NCBI RefSeq assembly: GCF_000760935.2
Contig: NZ_CP049744.1
Location: 4,557,501 to 4,621,500 of the forward strand
DNA: 64,000 nucleotides
Source: Rhodococcoides fascians A25f
Lineage (GTDB): Bacteria > Actinomycetota > Actinomycetes > Mycobacteriales > Mycobacteriaceae
Direction: 5' to 3'
In this document: positions 43,213 through 50,939 of the stretch, in pieces
Numbering within the stretch: the first letter of the stretch is position 1
Layout: the number at the start of each line of letters is the position of its first letter
Translations under genes and position numbers: made by a program
Notes under the pieces: generated by a model
What the model saw: only the letters and a program-made list of their open reading frames with translations
What the model was told of the DNA's origin: nothing
Databases searched by the model: none

Positions 43213-44257
43213 TCTCGGTGGTGCGCACCGTGATGCGATGCGAGATGACCGCGAGCGCGAACAGTCCGATCGCCACGTTCCCCAGCGCGGTGAAACCCTC
43301 CTGAGCAAAATCCACCAACGCGTTGAGCAAGGTGAATATCAACGCCGACACGCGGAGGGTGCGCAGCGGCCAGAGCGGACCGTCCTTCCGCAACCGCAGC
43401 ATCGCCGGGAGCGCCGAGGCGAACGTGATGCACGCACTGACGAACAGGATCCCGCTGGCGATACCCATTCCGTCGACGTCGATCGTCAGGTCTCGGCGAT
43501 CGATGTGCAGGTCTCCGAGAACCAGTTCGACGATCCCGAACACGACGCCCGCACCGGAGATCAGAACCAGTCCCCAGCCGACGACGGGAACCCACCGGGC
43601 ACTGGTGAAGAACGCCGGGATCAGCCGGGGAACGAACTGACGCAAGGAATGGGTGCGTGACGTCGACCGACCACAGGTGCCGAGCACCATCCTGATGCCG
43701 GCCACGGTGTCCGGATCGGCTCCCTCCGCCTCGGCCCGCACGAGCATCCGCAGCGCCCAGTCGCGGCGGTGATCGGGCAGTCCGTGCCCGACGCCATCGG
43801 CGGCGATGGCAGCCGCGTTGGCCAGCGACTCGCCCCGAGAGGGCCGACGGAACTCGCGGACGATCCTGCTGAACACCAACAGCAGGACCACCAGGACGTA
43901 CATGATTTCCGAGGACGGGCCGTAGAAGTAGTCGTTGTCCTTGGTGACGAACTTGCCCACCTCGTCGAGAAACAACCCGAACCCGACACCGCCGAGCAGC
44001 ACGGTGAACACTCGAACACCGAACCCGATGAACATCCAGCCGACCAGCAGAGCCAACATCATCGCCGCGCCGCCGTACAGGGCATGCGCGATGTGCAGCG
44101 ACTTGCCACCGACCTGGGGGTAATGGGTCGCCTCCAGGTACGCCCTGGTGATCAGAATGGTCGCAATGGCCACGACCATGAAGGCCTCGGACGCGGGGCT
44201 ACCGTAGGCGTCACGAATCACGCCCCTAGGTCGTACGCGCCCAGCACGAGCGGTCAT
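43139..44257 (-). CDS. Multi-helix integral membrane protein, function unknown
   Basis: 372 residues with seven to eight hydrophobic helices: for example AFMVVAIATILITRAYLEAT, MMLALLVGWMFIGFGVRVF, IMYVLVVLLLVFSRIV and VPVVGWGLVLISGAGVVFGI. A charged cytosolic stretch of about 80 residues lies between the fourth and fifth helices. LLGGVGFGLFLDEVGKFVT with its DEVGKF motif is the most distinctive segment. It runs opposite to the pseudouridine synthase and their ends overlap by 74 bp. It is divergent from the XRE-cupin gene. I do not recognise the family beyond an actinobacterial conserved membrane protein. Confidence 0.75.
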   Translation of the reverse strand: MTARAGRVRPRGVIRDAYGSPASEAFMVVAIATILITRAYLEATHYPQVGGKSLHIAHALYGGAAMMLALLVGWMFIGFGVRVFTVLLGGVGFGLFLDEVGKFVTKDNDYFYGPSSEIMYVLVVLLLVFSRIVREFRRPSRGESLANAAAIAADGVGHGLPDHRRDWALRMLVRAEAEGADPDTVAGIRMVLGTCGRSTSRTHSLRQFVPRLIPAFFTSARWVPVVGWGLVLISGAGVVFGIVELVLGDLHIDRRDLTIDVDGMGIASGILFVSACITFASALPAMLRLRKDGPLWPLRTLRVSALIFTLLNALVDFAQEGFTALGNVAIGLFALAVISHRITVRTTEIMENSVVLQEDRDSDCSRTVGSDQ

Positions 44258-44312
44258 GAAGCGAGTATGTGCCGTCCGCCGCCGTCCACGGGCAGTTTTA
44301 CCCCTGCGAGAC

Positions 44313-44341
44313 TTGACAAATTCGTTTGCTGAAACTGCAAT
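44313..44341 (+). promoter_or_regulatory. Promoter of the XRE-cupin gene with embedded inverted repeat
   Basis: TTGACA (44313-44318), a 17-bp spacer and TGCAAT (44336-44341), 7 bp before the ATG. The spacer/-10 contains TTGC-TGAAACT-GCAA, a possible autoregulatory operator. The spacing implies a very short or absent 5' leader. Confidence 0.65.
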
Positions 44342-44347
44342 ACAGGG

Positions 44348-44932
44348 ATGAAGGAAGCAGCGGCAAGCCTCGACGAGGTCATCGCGGGCCTCGGTCCCCG
44401 CCTCAAACGCATCAGGATGGAGAAGAACACCACCCTGGCGTCACTGTCCGAGACCACGGGAATCTCGATCAGCACGCTCTCACGTCTCGAATCCGGCGAC
44501 CGCAAACCGAGCCTGGAACTCCTGTGGCCGATAGCCCGGGCCCATCAGATGGCGCTCGACGATCTGGTGACCGCGCCGCCTGTCGCCGACCCTCGGGTGC
44601 GTACGACGGCCACCGTTCGCGAACACGTGACAATTCTTCCCCTGACTCTGCGCCCGGGCGGACTGCAGGCCTACAAACTTCTGGTCCGACCCGAGGACTC
44701 CGAGCCTCGCCCCAGAACGCACGAGGGGTACGAGTGGCTCTACGTGCTCGACGGCACCCTGCGGCTGATTCTCGGCGAGCACGATCTGACGATGAAACCC
44801 GGTGAGGCAGCAGAATTCGACACCCGGGTACCGCACTGGTTCGGTGCCGTCGGGAACCGGCCGGTGGAGCTACTGAGCCTGTTCGGACCCCAGGGCGAGC
44901 GGATGCACGTGCGGGCGAAACCGACGGTATGA
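44348..44932 (+). CDS. XRE-family regulator with C-terminal cupin domain
   Basis: 194 residues. The helix-turn-helix (about 12-67) is GPRLKRIRMEKNTTLASLSE then TTGISISTLSRLESGDRKPS. The C-terminal cupin (about 115-180) has HEGYEWLYVLDGTLRLILGE and PGEAAEFDTRVPHWFGAVGN; one His and acidic residues remain for ligand or metal binding. This XRE-cupin type commonly senses a small metabolite and controls a nearby catabolic gene. No obvious target is adjacent; a promoter with embedded repeat suggests it regulates itself. It lies divergent to a membrane-protein gene. Confidence 0.92.
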   Translation: MKEAAASLDEVIAGLGPRLKRIRMEKNTTLASLSETTGISISTLSRLESGDRKPSLELLWPIARAHQMALDDLVTAPPVADPRVRTTATVREHVTILPLTLRPGGLQAYKLLVRPEDSEPRPRTHEGYEWLYVLDGTLRLILGEHDLTMKPGEAAEFDTRVPHWFGAVGNRPVELLSLFGPQGERMHVRAKPTV

Positions 44933-45022
44933 AATGTCATGTCGGTGTGAGACAGTGAAGCCCGCTCGACGCCAGGATCCGCTTCGGTCATCCGCACCGA
45001 CCACACCATCTCGAGGAAAAAG

Positions 45023-45322
45023 ATGACCGACAGACTTCCCGAATCGCCTGCATCTCGCACCCACGTGGACATCGCAACCGGAGTGCTCATCGGCATCCAC
45101 GGTGGATCCGTTGCCGACGCCATCGACGAGCTGTTCACGACCGCGAGAAATCACCGGGTCAGTCTGTTCGAGCTCTCCCGCACGCTCATCACCGTCGCCG
45201 AGGGCCGCGATATCGAGCGATCCTCGACCACCGATGCCGTGTACGAGGTGTGGGGCTCGGCCCTCGGCCGTCGCGGTGCCGAGGCTACGTTCGGCTCGGT
45301 CACCGATTCCGCGGCGGTCTGA
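45023..45322 (+). CDS. Stand-alone ANTAR-domain protein
   Basis: 99 residues with GAGGAAAAAG before the ATG. The core HVDIATGVLIGIHGGSVADAI through DELFTTARNHRVSLFELSRT fits ANTAR: an Ala-Thr-Gly-Val-Leu-Ile-Gly helix, the Asp-Ala turn and a third helix. ANTAR domains bind paired RNA hairpins and prevent termination. Here there is no GAF, PAS or receiver domain ahead, and only 30 residues follow. I see no twin-hairpin ANTAR target near it in this window. The domain call rests on motif resemblance. Confidence 0.65.
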   Translation: MTDRLPESPASRTHVDIATGVLIGIHGGSVADAIDELFTTARNHRVSLFELSRTLITVAEGRDIERSSTTDAVYEVWGSALGRRGAEATFGSVTDSAAV

Positions 45323-45336
45323 ACCACACAGACCGG

Positions 45337-45651
45337 CTAACCGCGCACAGCCGGATCGGTGCGCAGTTCCGGAAACCGGGCCGTCATCGCATCGATGTGG
45401 CGGTACATCTCGTAGAGCTCGGCCCGGAGCGTCGACGCCTCGGACTCGAACGCTCGGGCTCGGGATTCTGCGCGGTCCGCGCGAGCTCGAAATGCCTTGG
45501 ACTGTGCGCTTTCGATGGACGCCGAGCACGTCTGGATGTGTTCGGCCAATCCTCGGGCGAAGACCCTCGCCTGTTCGAGGTTTACTGCATAGTTGTCGTC
45601 TCGCGGAGCCGGTGACGGCGCGCCGTTCGCTGTGCCCATGAAACTCGTCAC
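45337..45651 (-). CDS. Coiled-coil hypothetical protein
   Basis: 104 residues (MTSFMGTANGAPSPAPRDDN start; Met 45639 is an alternative). After a Pro/Ala-rich lead, the rest is helical with heptad-like Ala/Arg/Glu repeats (AFRARADRAESRARAFESEA then STLRAELYEMYRHIDAMTAR), predicting a coiled coil. No membrane segment or known domain. It converges on the ANTAR gene with 14 bp between ends. Confidence 0.6.
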   Translation of the reverse strand: MTSFMGTANGAPSPAPRDDNYAVNLEQARVFARGLAEHIQTCSASIESAQSKAFRARADRAESRARAFESEASTLRAELYEMYRHIDAMTARFPELRTDPAVRG

Positions 45652-45722
45652 CCTCGATCGTCGGCCGGAAATTCTTTCGCGACTCTACGCCCGGCGTCGG
45701 ATAGTTCGTCCGTGAACCGGCA

Positions 45723-46292
45723 TCAGCCGAAGACGAGCGCCAGGACCACCGATGCCGAGGTGGCAGCAATGGCGATGACGATGGTCGCCGCGATCGCGCG
45801 CTGCCGCACCGTTCGGTAACTCGCCCCTGGGCGGTCGTACTCCGAGTCGTCCTGATCGTCGTCCGAGCCGTAGAAGTCGTCGGAGTTCAGCCCGTCCTCG
45901 TCGAAGTAGACGACGTCACGCGGCGGCACCCAGCGCTGACCGTTGGCTTCGACAGCGGCCTCGAGTCGTTCGAGGCGGACCCGAGCCCGGCCCGGATACC
46001 AGTCCGAGGGCGCGTGGATGGGAAGGGCCTCGGCCAGTGCCAAGGGTGACCGGTACTGCCTCTGCAGTGCGGCGAATGCAGCCGACGCCGTTGGATCGTC
46101 GTCGGATTTGTCGGTGAGGAACCATGCTGCGCCTGCGGCCGCGCGGTCGCCGAGCACAAGATGGGTGTACGCAAGCAGTTCGAGAATGCCCGGCGAGGCC
46201 GGGTTCCGACGCAGGGCGCGAACGAGCCGATCCCGAGCACCGATGGTGTCTCCACGCGCAAGATCCTCTTGCGCTCGATCGATCACGTCCAC
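45723..46292 (-). CDS. DUF6584-like protein with TPR-type N terminus and C-terminal membrane anchor
   Basis: 189 residues. The N-terminal part MDVIDRAQEDLARGDTIGAR DRLVRALRRN has a TPR-like helix pair, continued by ILELLAYTHLVLGDRAAAGA AWFLTD. An acidic linker (DEDGLNSDDFYGSDDDQDD) leads to one C-terminal hydrophobic segment, AIAATIVIAIAATSASVVLA, so the TPR domain faces the cytosol. The pattern resembles DUF6584. It follows the tRNA-Phe terminator on the same strand. Confidence 0.65.
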   Translation of the reverse strand: MDVIDRAQEDLARGDTIGARDRLVRALRRNPASPGILELLAYTHLVLGDRAAAGAAWFLTDKSDDDPTASAAFAALQRQYRSPLALAEALPIHAPSDWYPGRARVRLERLEAAVEANGQRWVPPRDVVYFDEDGLNSDDFYGSDDDQDDSEYDRPGASYRTVRQRAIAATIVIAIAATSASVVLALVFG

Positions 46293-46352
46293 GCGTCGAC
46301 CTTATCGCTCGACGAGCGATGTCGTCTCGGCACGGAGGCGTCGTGACCACGA

Positions 46353-46384
46353 AAAAGCCCCTCCCGGACGCCGGAAGGGGCTTT
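46353..46384 (-). terminator. Terminator of the tRNA cluster
   Basis: On the minus strand, arms AAAGCCCCTTCCGG and CCGGGAGGGGCTTT (one mismatch) around a 3-base loop, followed by TTTC. It ends the tRNA-Glu/Asp/Phe transcript. Confidence 0.88.
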
Positions 46385-46409
46385 CATCGAGCATGTCGAT
46401 CCAAAACCG

Positions 46410-46486
46410 TGGTGGCCAGGGCCGGGATCGAACCGGCGACCTTCCGCTTTTCAGGCGGACGCTCGTACCAACTGAGCTACCTGGCC
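46410..46486 (-). tRNA. tRNA-Phe (GAA)
   Basis: Minus strand. Acceptor GGCCAGG pairs with CCTGGCC; D loop AGCTCAGTTGGT, anticodon loop CTGAAAA gives GAA, T arm GGTTCGATCC. Discriminator A and CCA are encoded in the DNA. Confidence 0.97.
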
Positions 46487-46542
46487 GGGCGGCACCGGTA
46501 AAACAATGCCATCGCAATGTCGGTGATTTCGCACCGATGTTG

Positions 46543-46616
46543 CGACCCTGACGGGACTCGAACCCGCGACCTCCGCCGTGACAGGGCGGCGCGCTAACCA
46601 ACTGCGCCACAGGGCC
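46543..46616 (-). tRNA. tRNA-Asp (GTC)
   Basis: Minus strand. Acceptor GGCCCTG pairs with CAGGGTC with one wobble; anticodon loop CTGTCAC gives GTC; T arm GGTTCGAGTCC. Discriminator G; CCA not encoded. Confidence 0.97.
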
Positions 46617-46740
46617 TTGCTGTTGTTGCCGCGCTATTTCTAGCGCAGTAACTCTCCGAACTGCAAATCCGCACCTCGTGAAGAGCGAGACGAAGACTGC
46701 TGTACTGCCGACCGGGTTGTCAAACCGATCTCTTCCTACG

Positions 46741-46813
46741 TACCCCCTACGGGATTCGAACCCGCGCTACCGCCTTGAAAGGGCGGCGTCCTAGGCCGCT
46801 AGACGAAGGGGGC
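46741..46813 (-). tRNA. tRNA-Glu (TTC)
   Basis: Minus strand, first of three co-oriented tRNAs. Acceptor GCCCCCT pairs with AGGGGGT; anticodon loop CTTTCAA gives TTC; T arm GGTTCGAATCC. CCA not encoded. About 120 bp separates it from tRNA-Asp, a stretch with a short GCGCTA/TAGCGC hairpin. Confidence 0.97.
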
Positions 46814-46892
46814 CCGCCGAACTGCTTCGACGTTACCCTCAACGGCGTTCCGTTGGGAGCTGGGATAGCTTAGGACACTTTCGCTGTAAATC

Positions 46893-47561
46893 TCAAACCG
46901 GCAGGTCAGAGGTGGTTTTGGCGCAGTTTTCGCCGTAGTGCTCCCACCCGTGCAGTTTGAATTCCGCGAGCCAACGCTCGGACGCCATGGCCAAGAGAAC
47001 GACCTCGACGGACTCCTCGAACCGCTCGCGGAGATCCGCGTTGTCGGCCACCAGATCGGACATGTAGCGCTGGCCTGCCATCGACGCAGCGAGCACGCGG
47101 ACGAACTTGGCCGCGTCGAACTCCGGCTTGAGGTCCCCCATCGCCAGAGCGCGCTCGGCCTGCTTGTGACCTTGCGCTCCCCATACTCGACCGCCGCCGG
47201 AATGCACCTCGGCGTAGAACTCGGGCTCGACTATCAGCCGGAATTCGGCACGCACGATCACGTCGTTCTGGAAGTTCTGCGCTATGTCGTCCACGATGCC
47301 CCGGATGACATAGAAGGGGTGTGCAGTGGTGTCGGCCCACTTCTCCGTTATCGCCACATACCGATCCAACCCGGCCGCGAGCACCGCTCTGGCCAGATCC
47401 TCCTTGGATTGGAAATGGAAATACATCGCACCCTTGGTGGCGTTCGAGCCTTCCAAGATGGTGTTGACGGATGCTGCTGCGTATCCACGCTTGGCGAATT
47501 CCGCCGCCGCCGCCTCTACGATGGCCGCCCGGGTCCGCCGTGCGCGCTCCTGTTGTGCCAT
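46893..47561 (-). CDS. TetR-family regulator, gamma-butyrolactone-receptor-like
   Basis: 222 residues. The N-terminal helix-turn-helix ARRTRAAIVEAAAAEFAKRG then YAAASVNTILEGSNATKGAM with YFHFQSKEDLARAVL closely follows the ArpA/ScbR receptor pattern (RxxRTRxAIxxAAAxxFxxxGY and TKGAxYFHFxSKExLA). The C-terminal ligand domain, about 50-200, contains ERWLAEFKLHGWEHYGE near the end. Receptors of this kind bind gamma-butyrolactone or related signals in Streptomyces; ligand here unknown. No AfsA-like synthase gene is in the window. An inverted repeat AGTAC-N9-GTACT (47606-47624) lies 45 bp upstream of its start. Confidence 0.8.
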   Translation of the reverse strand: MAQQERARRTRAAIVEAAAAEFAKRGYAAASVNTILEGSNATKGAMYFHFQSKEDLARAVLAAGLDRYVAITEKWADTTAHPFYVIRGIVDDIAQNFQNDVIVRAEFRLIVEPEFYAEVHSGGGRVWGAQGHKQAERALAMGDLKPEFDAAKFVRVLAASMAGQRYMSDLVADNADLRERFEESVEVVLLAMASERWLAEFKLHGWEHYGENCAKTTSDLPV

Positions 47562-47731
47562 TTACTTCGTGCCTCCGAGCCCAAGCGCCCTGCGTATCCA
47601 CAGGTAGTACAGATAGAGAGTACTTCACCCGAACGACACACGAGTCGACTCACCAGCGGTTCGGTTCGACGGGCACTGCCGACAGAAAATTTGATTAGGC
47701 AACCAAAACAAGCCTGATGGTATGGTCTGCG

Positions 47732-47771
47732 CGGCTCGAGTGCGCTGCAGGGGGTGCGCACTCGAGCCGCT
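47732..47771. repeat. Perfect 15-bp inverted repeat
   Basis: Arms GCGGCTCGAGTGCGC (47732-47746) and GCGCACTCGAGCCGC (47757-47771) with a 10-base spacer, and no T-run. It could be a DNA cruciform, an operator or an RNA hairpin. Confidence 0.9.
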
Positions 47772-48181
47772 TCACCACCCGGGTACCGCCCATCGACAAC
47801 CACCTGTCCTCATCGCACCTGCACCGTGTCGCACCTCTACCGCGACCACCCGTGCCGTCACCGGATCCGAAGCCGAAAGCGCGCACATCGCCCGATCGAC
47901 ACCTCGAGAACGAAACCGTCGACGCGTTGCCCGACAGTCTCGGGCACCTGCCTCGCTTTCAGTTGAAAGCCGAATTACATTTGCCCATAACAAGTCTCGA
48001 GCTACCTTGATTCGCCAAGGTCGTTAGCGGGTCAAATCTATTGCACACCAGCGCCTTACGCACACGAATTTGTCGAGTACAGCCAAATCCCAAGTTGGAT
48101 AATCGATGTCGAAGAGGCCGGCAGATAACGTTTTCGACACTTTCGCCATTTCGCACATCCCTCGCGATCGGATCAGCTTAC

Positions 48182-48197
48182 TGTGAGCTGCATCACA
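48182..48197. promoter_or_regulatory. CRP/GlxR-type box upstream of the lipase
   Basis: TGTGAGCTGCATCACA is an exact TGTGA-N6-TCACA match, 35 bp before the lipase ATG at 48233, within the expected promoter interval. Confidence 0.7.
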
Positions 48198-48232
48198 CAT
48201 CCGGCTCTGCCTATCGGAAACGAGTGCACGCC

Positions 48233-49486
48233 ATGAGGGGATCGGTCCGAATATTTCGTTCCATGACAACACTTTTCGCCGTCTCGCTTCTGCTGATCCC
48301 GACAACCAGCACGGCGATCGCAGACCCCTTCGGCAACCTCGTGGCCCCCGTTCCCGATCCTGCCCTCTACTTACCCACCCCGCTCGGCGAGCCCTGGTTC
48401 GATCCGCCCGCCGGCTACGAACAGCAACCGCCCGGGTCCGTCCTGGCGACCCGACAGGTCACCGTCGGGCCGCTGTTCACCCCTGTCAGGTCGACGCAAA
48501 TCCTGTTCCGCACCAACGATTCCAAGGATCGGCCGGTCGCGGGTGTCACCACGATCATCGTGCCCTCGGCACCGTGGACGGGACCCGGTAGCCGGCCGGT
48601 AGTGGCGTACAACATGGCCATCGACTCACTCGGAAACACCTGCGCTCCGTCGTGGACCCTCCCTCGCGGAATCGCGCCGGAGATCGTTCCGGTGCAGTCG
48701 TTCCTGGCGAAGAACTATGCCGTCGTCGTCACCGATCATCAGGGGCCGCGCCAGGGATATGCGGCGGGACCGATGGCGGGCCACGCCATCCTGGACGCCC
48801 TCCGCGCGATGGTGAAACTGCCCGAGCTGGGCTTGCCTGCAGAGTCTCCGATCGCTGCGACGGGATATTCCGGGGGTGCCATCGCTTCCGGATGGGCCGC
48901 GCAGCTGGCTCCCACCTACGCCCCGGACGTGAATCTCGTCGGCGTGGCGTTCGGCGGTGCACCCACCGACTACCGCATTCTGCTGCATTCGCTCAACGGA
49001 ACGGTGGGGTCGACACTGTTCCTTTCGGCCACGCTCGGAGTCGCCCGAGAGTATCCCGAGATGTTCTCGTTGATGAACGCCAACGGTCTGCGCCTGGCCA
49101 CCATCGCCAAGGACATGTGCATCTATCTCACCGCCCCGGGAGGCCTGGTGGCTCCCATTCCAGCACAAGCCCTTTCGGACATTCCGGACGTCGATCGGAC
49201 GCCGATCGCCGAGCAGATCATCGCGTCGACACGCATGGGTGGAGACCGGATACCGACCGTCCCGGTCTTCATCTATCACGGGCAGCAAGAGTTCTGGATA
49301 CCCGCGGAAGGGGCCGAGAACCTGTACGACGAGTGGTGCGCCAACGGCGCGAGCGTCCGATTGGAGGAATACGTCGGCGAGCATCTCGTCGTCGCGGTGA
49401 CCGGAATCCCCGGTGCGTTCGCCTGGATCGACGACCGTCTGGCCGGCATTCCTGCGCCGAGCGGGTGCAGCAGCTTCGGACGCTGA
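48233..49486 (+). CDS. Secreted LIP-type lipase
   Basis: 417 residues from ATG 48233; GTG 48224 and ATG 48263 are alternatives. The signal peptide (basic MRGSVRIFR, hydrophobic SMTTLFAVSLLLIPTTSTA, cleavage near IADP) directs secretion. The alpha/beta-hydrolase domain has the nucleophile elbow ATGYSGGAIASGW (Ser in GYSGG, about 205), an acidic residue in the VPVFIYHGQQEFWIP region and the His in EYVGEHLVVAV. Cys pairs CAPSW and CSSFG near the end may form disulfides. This is the secretory lipase (LIP) family found in Rhodococcus and Nocardia. A CRP-type box precedes it. Confidence 0.9.
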   Translation: MRGSVRIFRSMTTLFAVSLLLIPTTSTAIADPFGNLVAPVPDPALYLPTPLGEPWFDPPAGYEQQPPGSVLATRQVTVGPLFTPVRSTQILFRTNDSKDRPVAGVTTIIVPSAPWTGPGSRPVVAYNMAIDSLGNTCAPSWTLPRGIAPEIVPVQSFLAKNYAVVVTDHQGPRQGYAAGPMAGHAILDALRAMVKLPELGLPAESPIAATGYSGGAIASGWAAQLAPTYAPDVNLVGVAFGGAPTDYRILLHSLNGTVGSTLFLSATLGVAREYPEMFSLMNANGLRLATIAKDMCIYLTAPGGLVAPIPAQALSDIPDVDRTPIAEQIIASTRMGGDRIPTVPVFIYHGQQEFWIPAEGAENLYDEWCANGASVRLEEYVGEHLVVAVTGIPGAFAWIDDRLAGIPAPSGCSSFGR

Positions 49487-49553
49487 CCCATCGGTAGCAG
49501 TGTCGGGGGTACATGCCGTCGGCGCCGCGCGGCCCGTTACACTTTCGAGCCGC

Positions 49554-49629
49554 GCCCCTATAGCTCAGTTGGTAGAGCTACGGACTTTTAATCCGCAGGT
49601 CGTAGGTTCGAGTCCTACTGGGGGCACCA
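49554..49629 (+). tRNA. tRNA-Lys (TTT)
   Basis: Acceptor GCCCCTA pairs with TGGGGGC; D loop AGCTCAGTTGGT; anticodon loop CTTTTAA gives TTT; T arm GGTTCGAGTCC; CCA encoded. Confidence 0.97.
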
Positions 49630-49890
49630 CACACTTCCCGGGTAACAGGGATCACACCTGCCCGGTACGTACACTCGGGAGTAACGATCGGCCGAGACGA
49701 AGCGACGTGCAGGGGGAACTGCAACAGTCGCGACAGGCCGACCGGTCGATCGACATTCGGGGGATTCGGGTCGGTCGACACCGGACATCACGACTGCCGG
49801 AACAGCAAGTGAACAGGCGCGACACGGTTCACACCGAACCTACGGTGCCGTAAGCTGGACCGGTCGTACGCAATCTATGGAGGCGATCTA

Positions 49891-50847
49891 ATGGCGAGGG
49901 ATCTGACACAGCTCGAGCTTCTGCAGGAGCTGGTACCCACTGCCGAAGACAACGTGAACCGTCACATCACGATGGCGCGCGAATGGCATCCCCACGACTA
50001 CGTGCCGTGGGACGAAGGCCGCAACTTCGCCGCCCTCGGCGGCCAGGACTACGACCCCGAACAGTCCAAGCTCTCCGACGTCGCCCAAGCCGCGATGATC
50101 ACCAACCTGCTCACCGAGGACAACCTGCCCTCCTACCACCGTGAGATCGCCGAGAACTTCTCCCGCGACGGAGCCTGGGGCACCTGGGTCGGCCGCTGGA
50201 CCGCCGAAGAGAACCGCCACGGCATCGTCATGCGCGACTACCTCGTCGTCACCCGCGGCGTCGACCCCGTCGCCCTCGAAGAAGCCCGCATGATCCACAT
50301 GACCAACGGCTACGCCTCCCCCGCCGGATCACAGGTCGGCCTGCTGCACTCGGTCGCGTACGTCACCTTCCAAGAACTCGCCACCCGCGTCTCGCACCGC
50401 AACACCGGCAAGGTCTGCGACGACCCGATCGCCGACCGGATGCTCCAGCGCATCGCCGCCGACGAGAACCTGCACATGATCTTCTACCGCAACATCACCG
50501 GCGCGGCGATGGACATCTCCCCCGATCAGACGCTGCAGGCCGTCTCGGACATCGTGACCAACTTCGTCATGCCCGGTGCCGGGATGCCGAACTTCCGCCG
50601 CAACGGTGTGCTCATGGCCAAGCACGGCATCTACGACCTGCGTCAGCACCTCGAAGACGTCGTCTGGCCGGTACTGCGCAAGTGGAACGTCTTCGAGCGC
50701 AACGACTTCACCGCCCGCGGAGAGAACAAGCGCGAAGAACTCGCCGCGTTCCTCGAAGACCTCGAACGCCAAGCCACCAAGTTCGAGGAAATGCGAGACC
50801 GCTCCCTCGCCCGCGAACGCGCCAAAGCCGAAGCACGCGCGTCGTAA
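49891..50847 (+). CDS. desA1: Acyl-ACP desaturase (DesA1-like)
   Basis: 318 residues, ATG after TATGGAGGCGATCTA. Soluble di-iron acyl-ACP desaturase that inserts a double bond into fatty or meromycolic acyl chains on ACP. Iron-ligand motifs: EENRHG (about 108-113) and DENLHMIF (about 191-198). Codon use is more uniformly C-ending than in neighbours, which suggests high expression. In M. tuberculosis, desA1 (Rv0824c) lies beside dus and LCP genes in this order, supporting the symbol. A strong terminator follows; the 260 bp before it (after tRNA-Lys) are probably promoter DNA. Confidence 0.9.
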   Translation: MARDLTQLELLQELVPTAEDNVNRHITMAREWHPHDYVPWDEGRNFAALGGQDYDPEQSKLSDVAQAAMITNLLTEDNLPSYHREIAENFSRDGAWGTWVGRWTAEENRHGIVMRDYLVVTRGVDPVALEEARMIHMTNGYASPAGSQVGLLHSVAYVTFQELATRVSHRNTGKVCDDPIADRMLQRIAADENLHMIFYRNITGAAMDISPDQTLQAVSDIVTNFVMPGAGMPNFRRNGVLMAKHGIYDLRQHLEDVVWPVLRKWNVFERNDFTARGENKREELAAFLEDLERQATKFEEMRDRSLARERAKAEARAS

Positions 50848-50861
50848 GTTTCGCTCGACTG

Positions 50862-50904
50862 GTGTGCCCGGTACCGATTTCGGTGCCGGGCACCCCTTTT
50901 TTCT
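50862..50904 (+). terminator. Terminator after desA1
   Basis: Arms GTGCCCGGTACCG and CGGTGCCGGGCAC (one wobble) with a short loop, followed by CCCCTTTTTTC. Confidence 0.93.
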
Positions 50905-50939
50905 CCTGAAAGTTCTCCCTCCGTTCCAAAGGCTCTTCC

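Larger units (their letters stand above)
47562..48232. other. Intergenic region of 671 bp with inverted repeats, no convincing gene
   Basis: The stretch between the TetR gene and the lipase gene holds no frame with coding character. It contains AGTAC-N9-GTACT (47606-47624), AGGC-N11-GCCT (near 47696-47714), a perfect 15-bp-arm hairpin (47732-47771) and a CRP-type box (48182-48197). Its right half (about 47970-48230) is AT-richer than the surroundings. Confidence 0.6.

Noticed and set aside
46410-46813. tRNA cluster as an integration site
   Set aside because: No duplicated tRNA 3' end or integrase gene lies nearby.
47732-47771. The 15-bp inverted repeat as a terminator of the TetR gene or an upstream gene
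   Set aside because: It lies upstream of the TetR start, has no T-run and no gene ends into it, so it is listed as an unexplained repeat.
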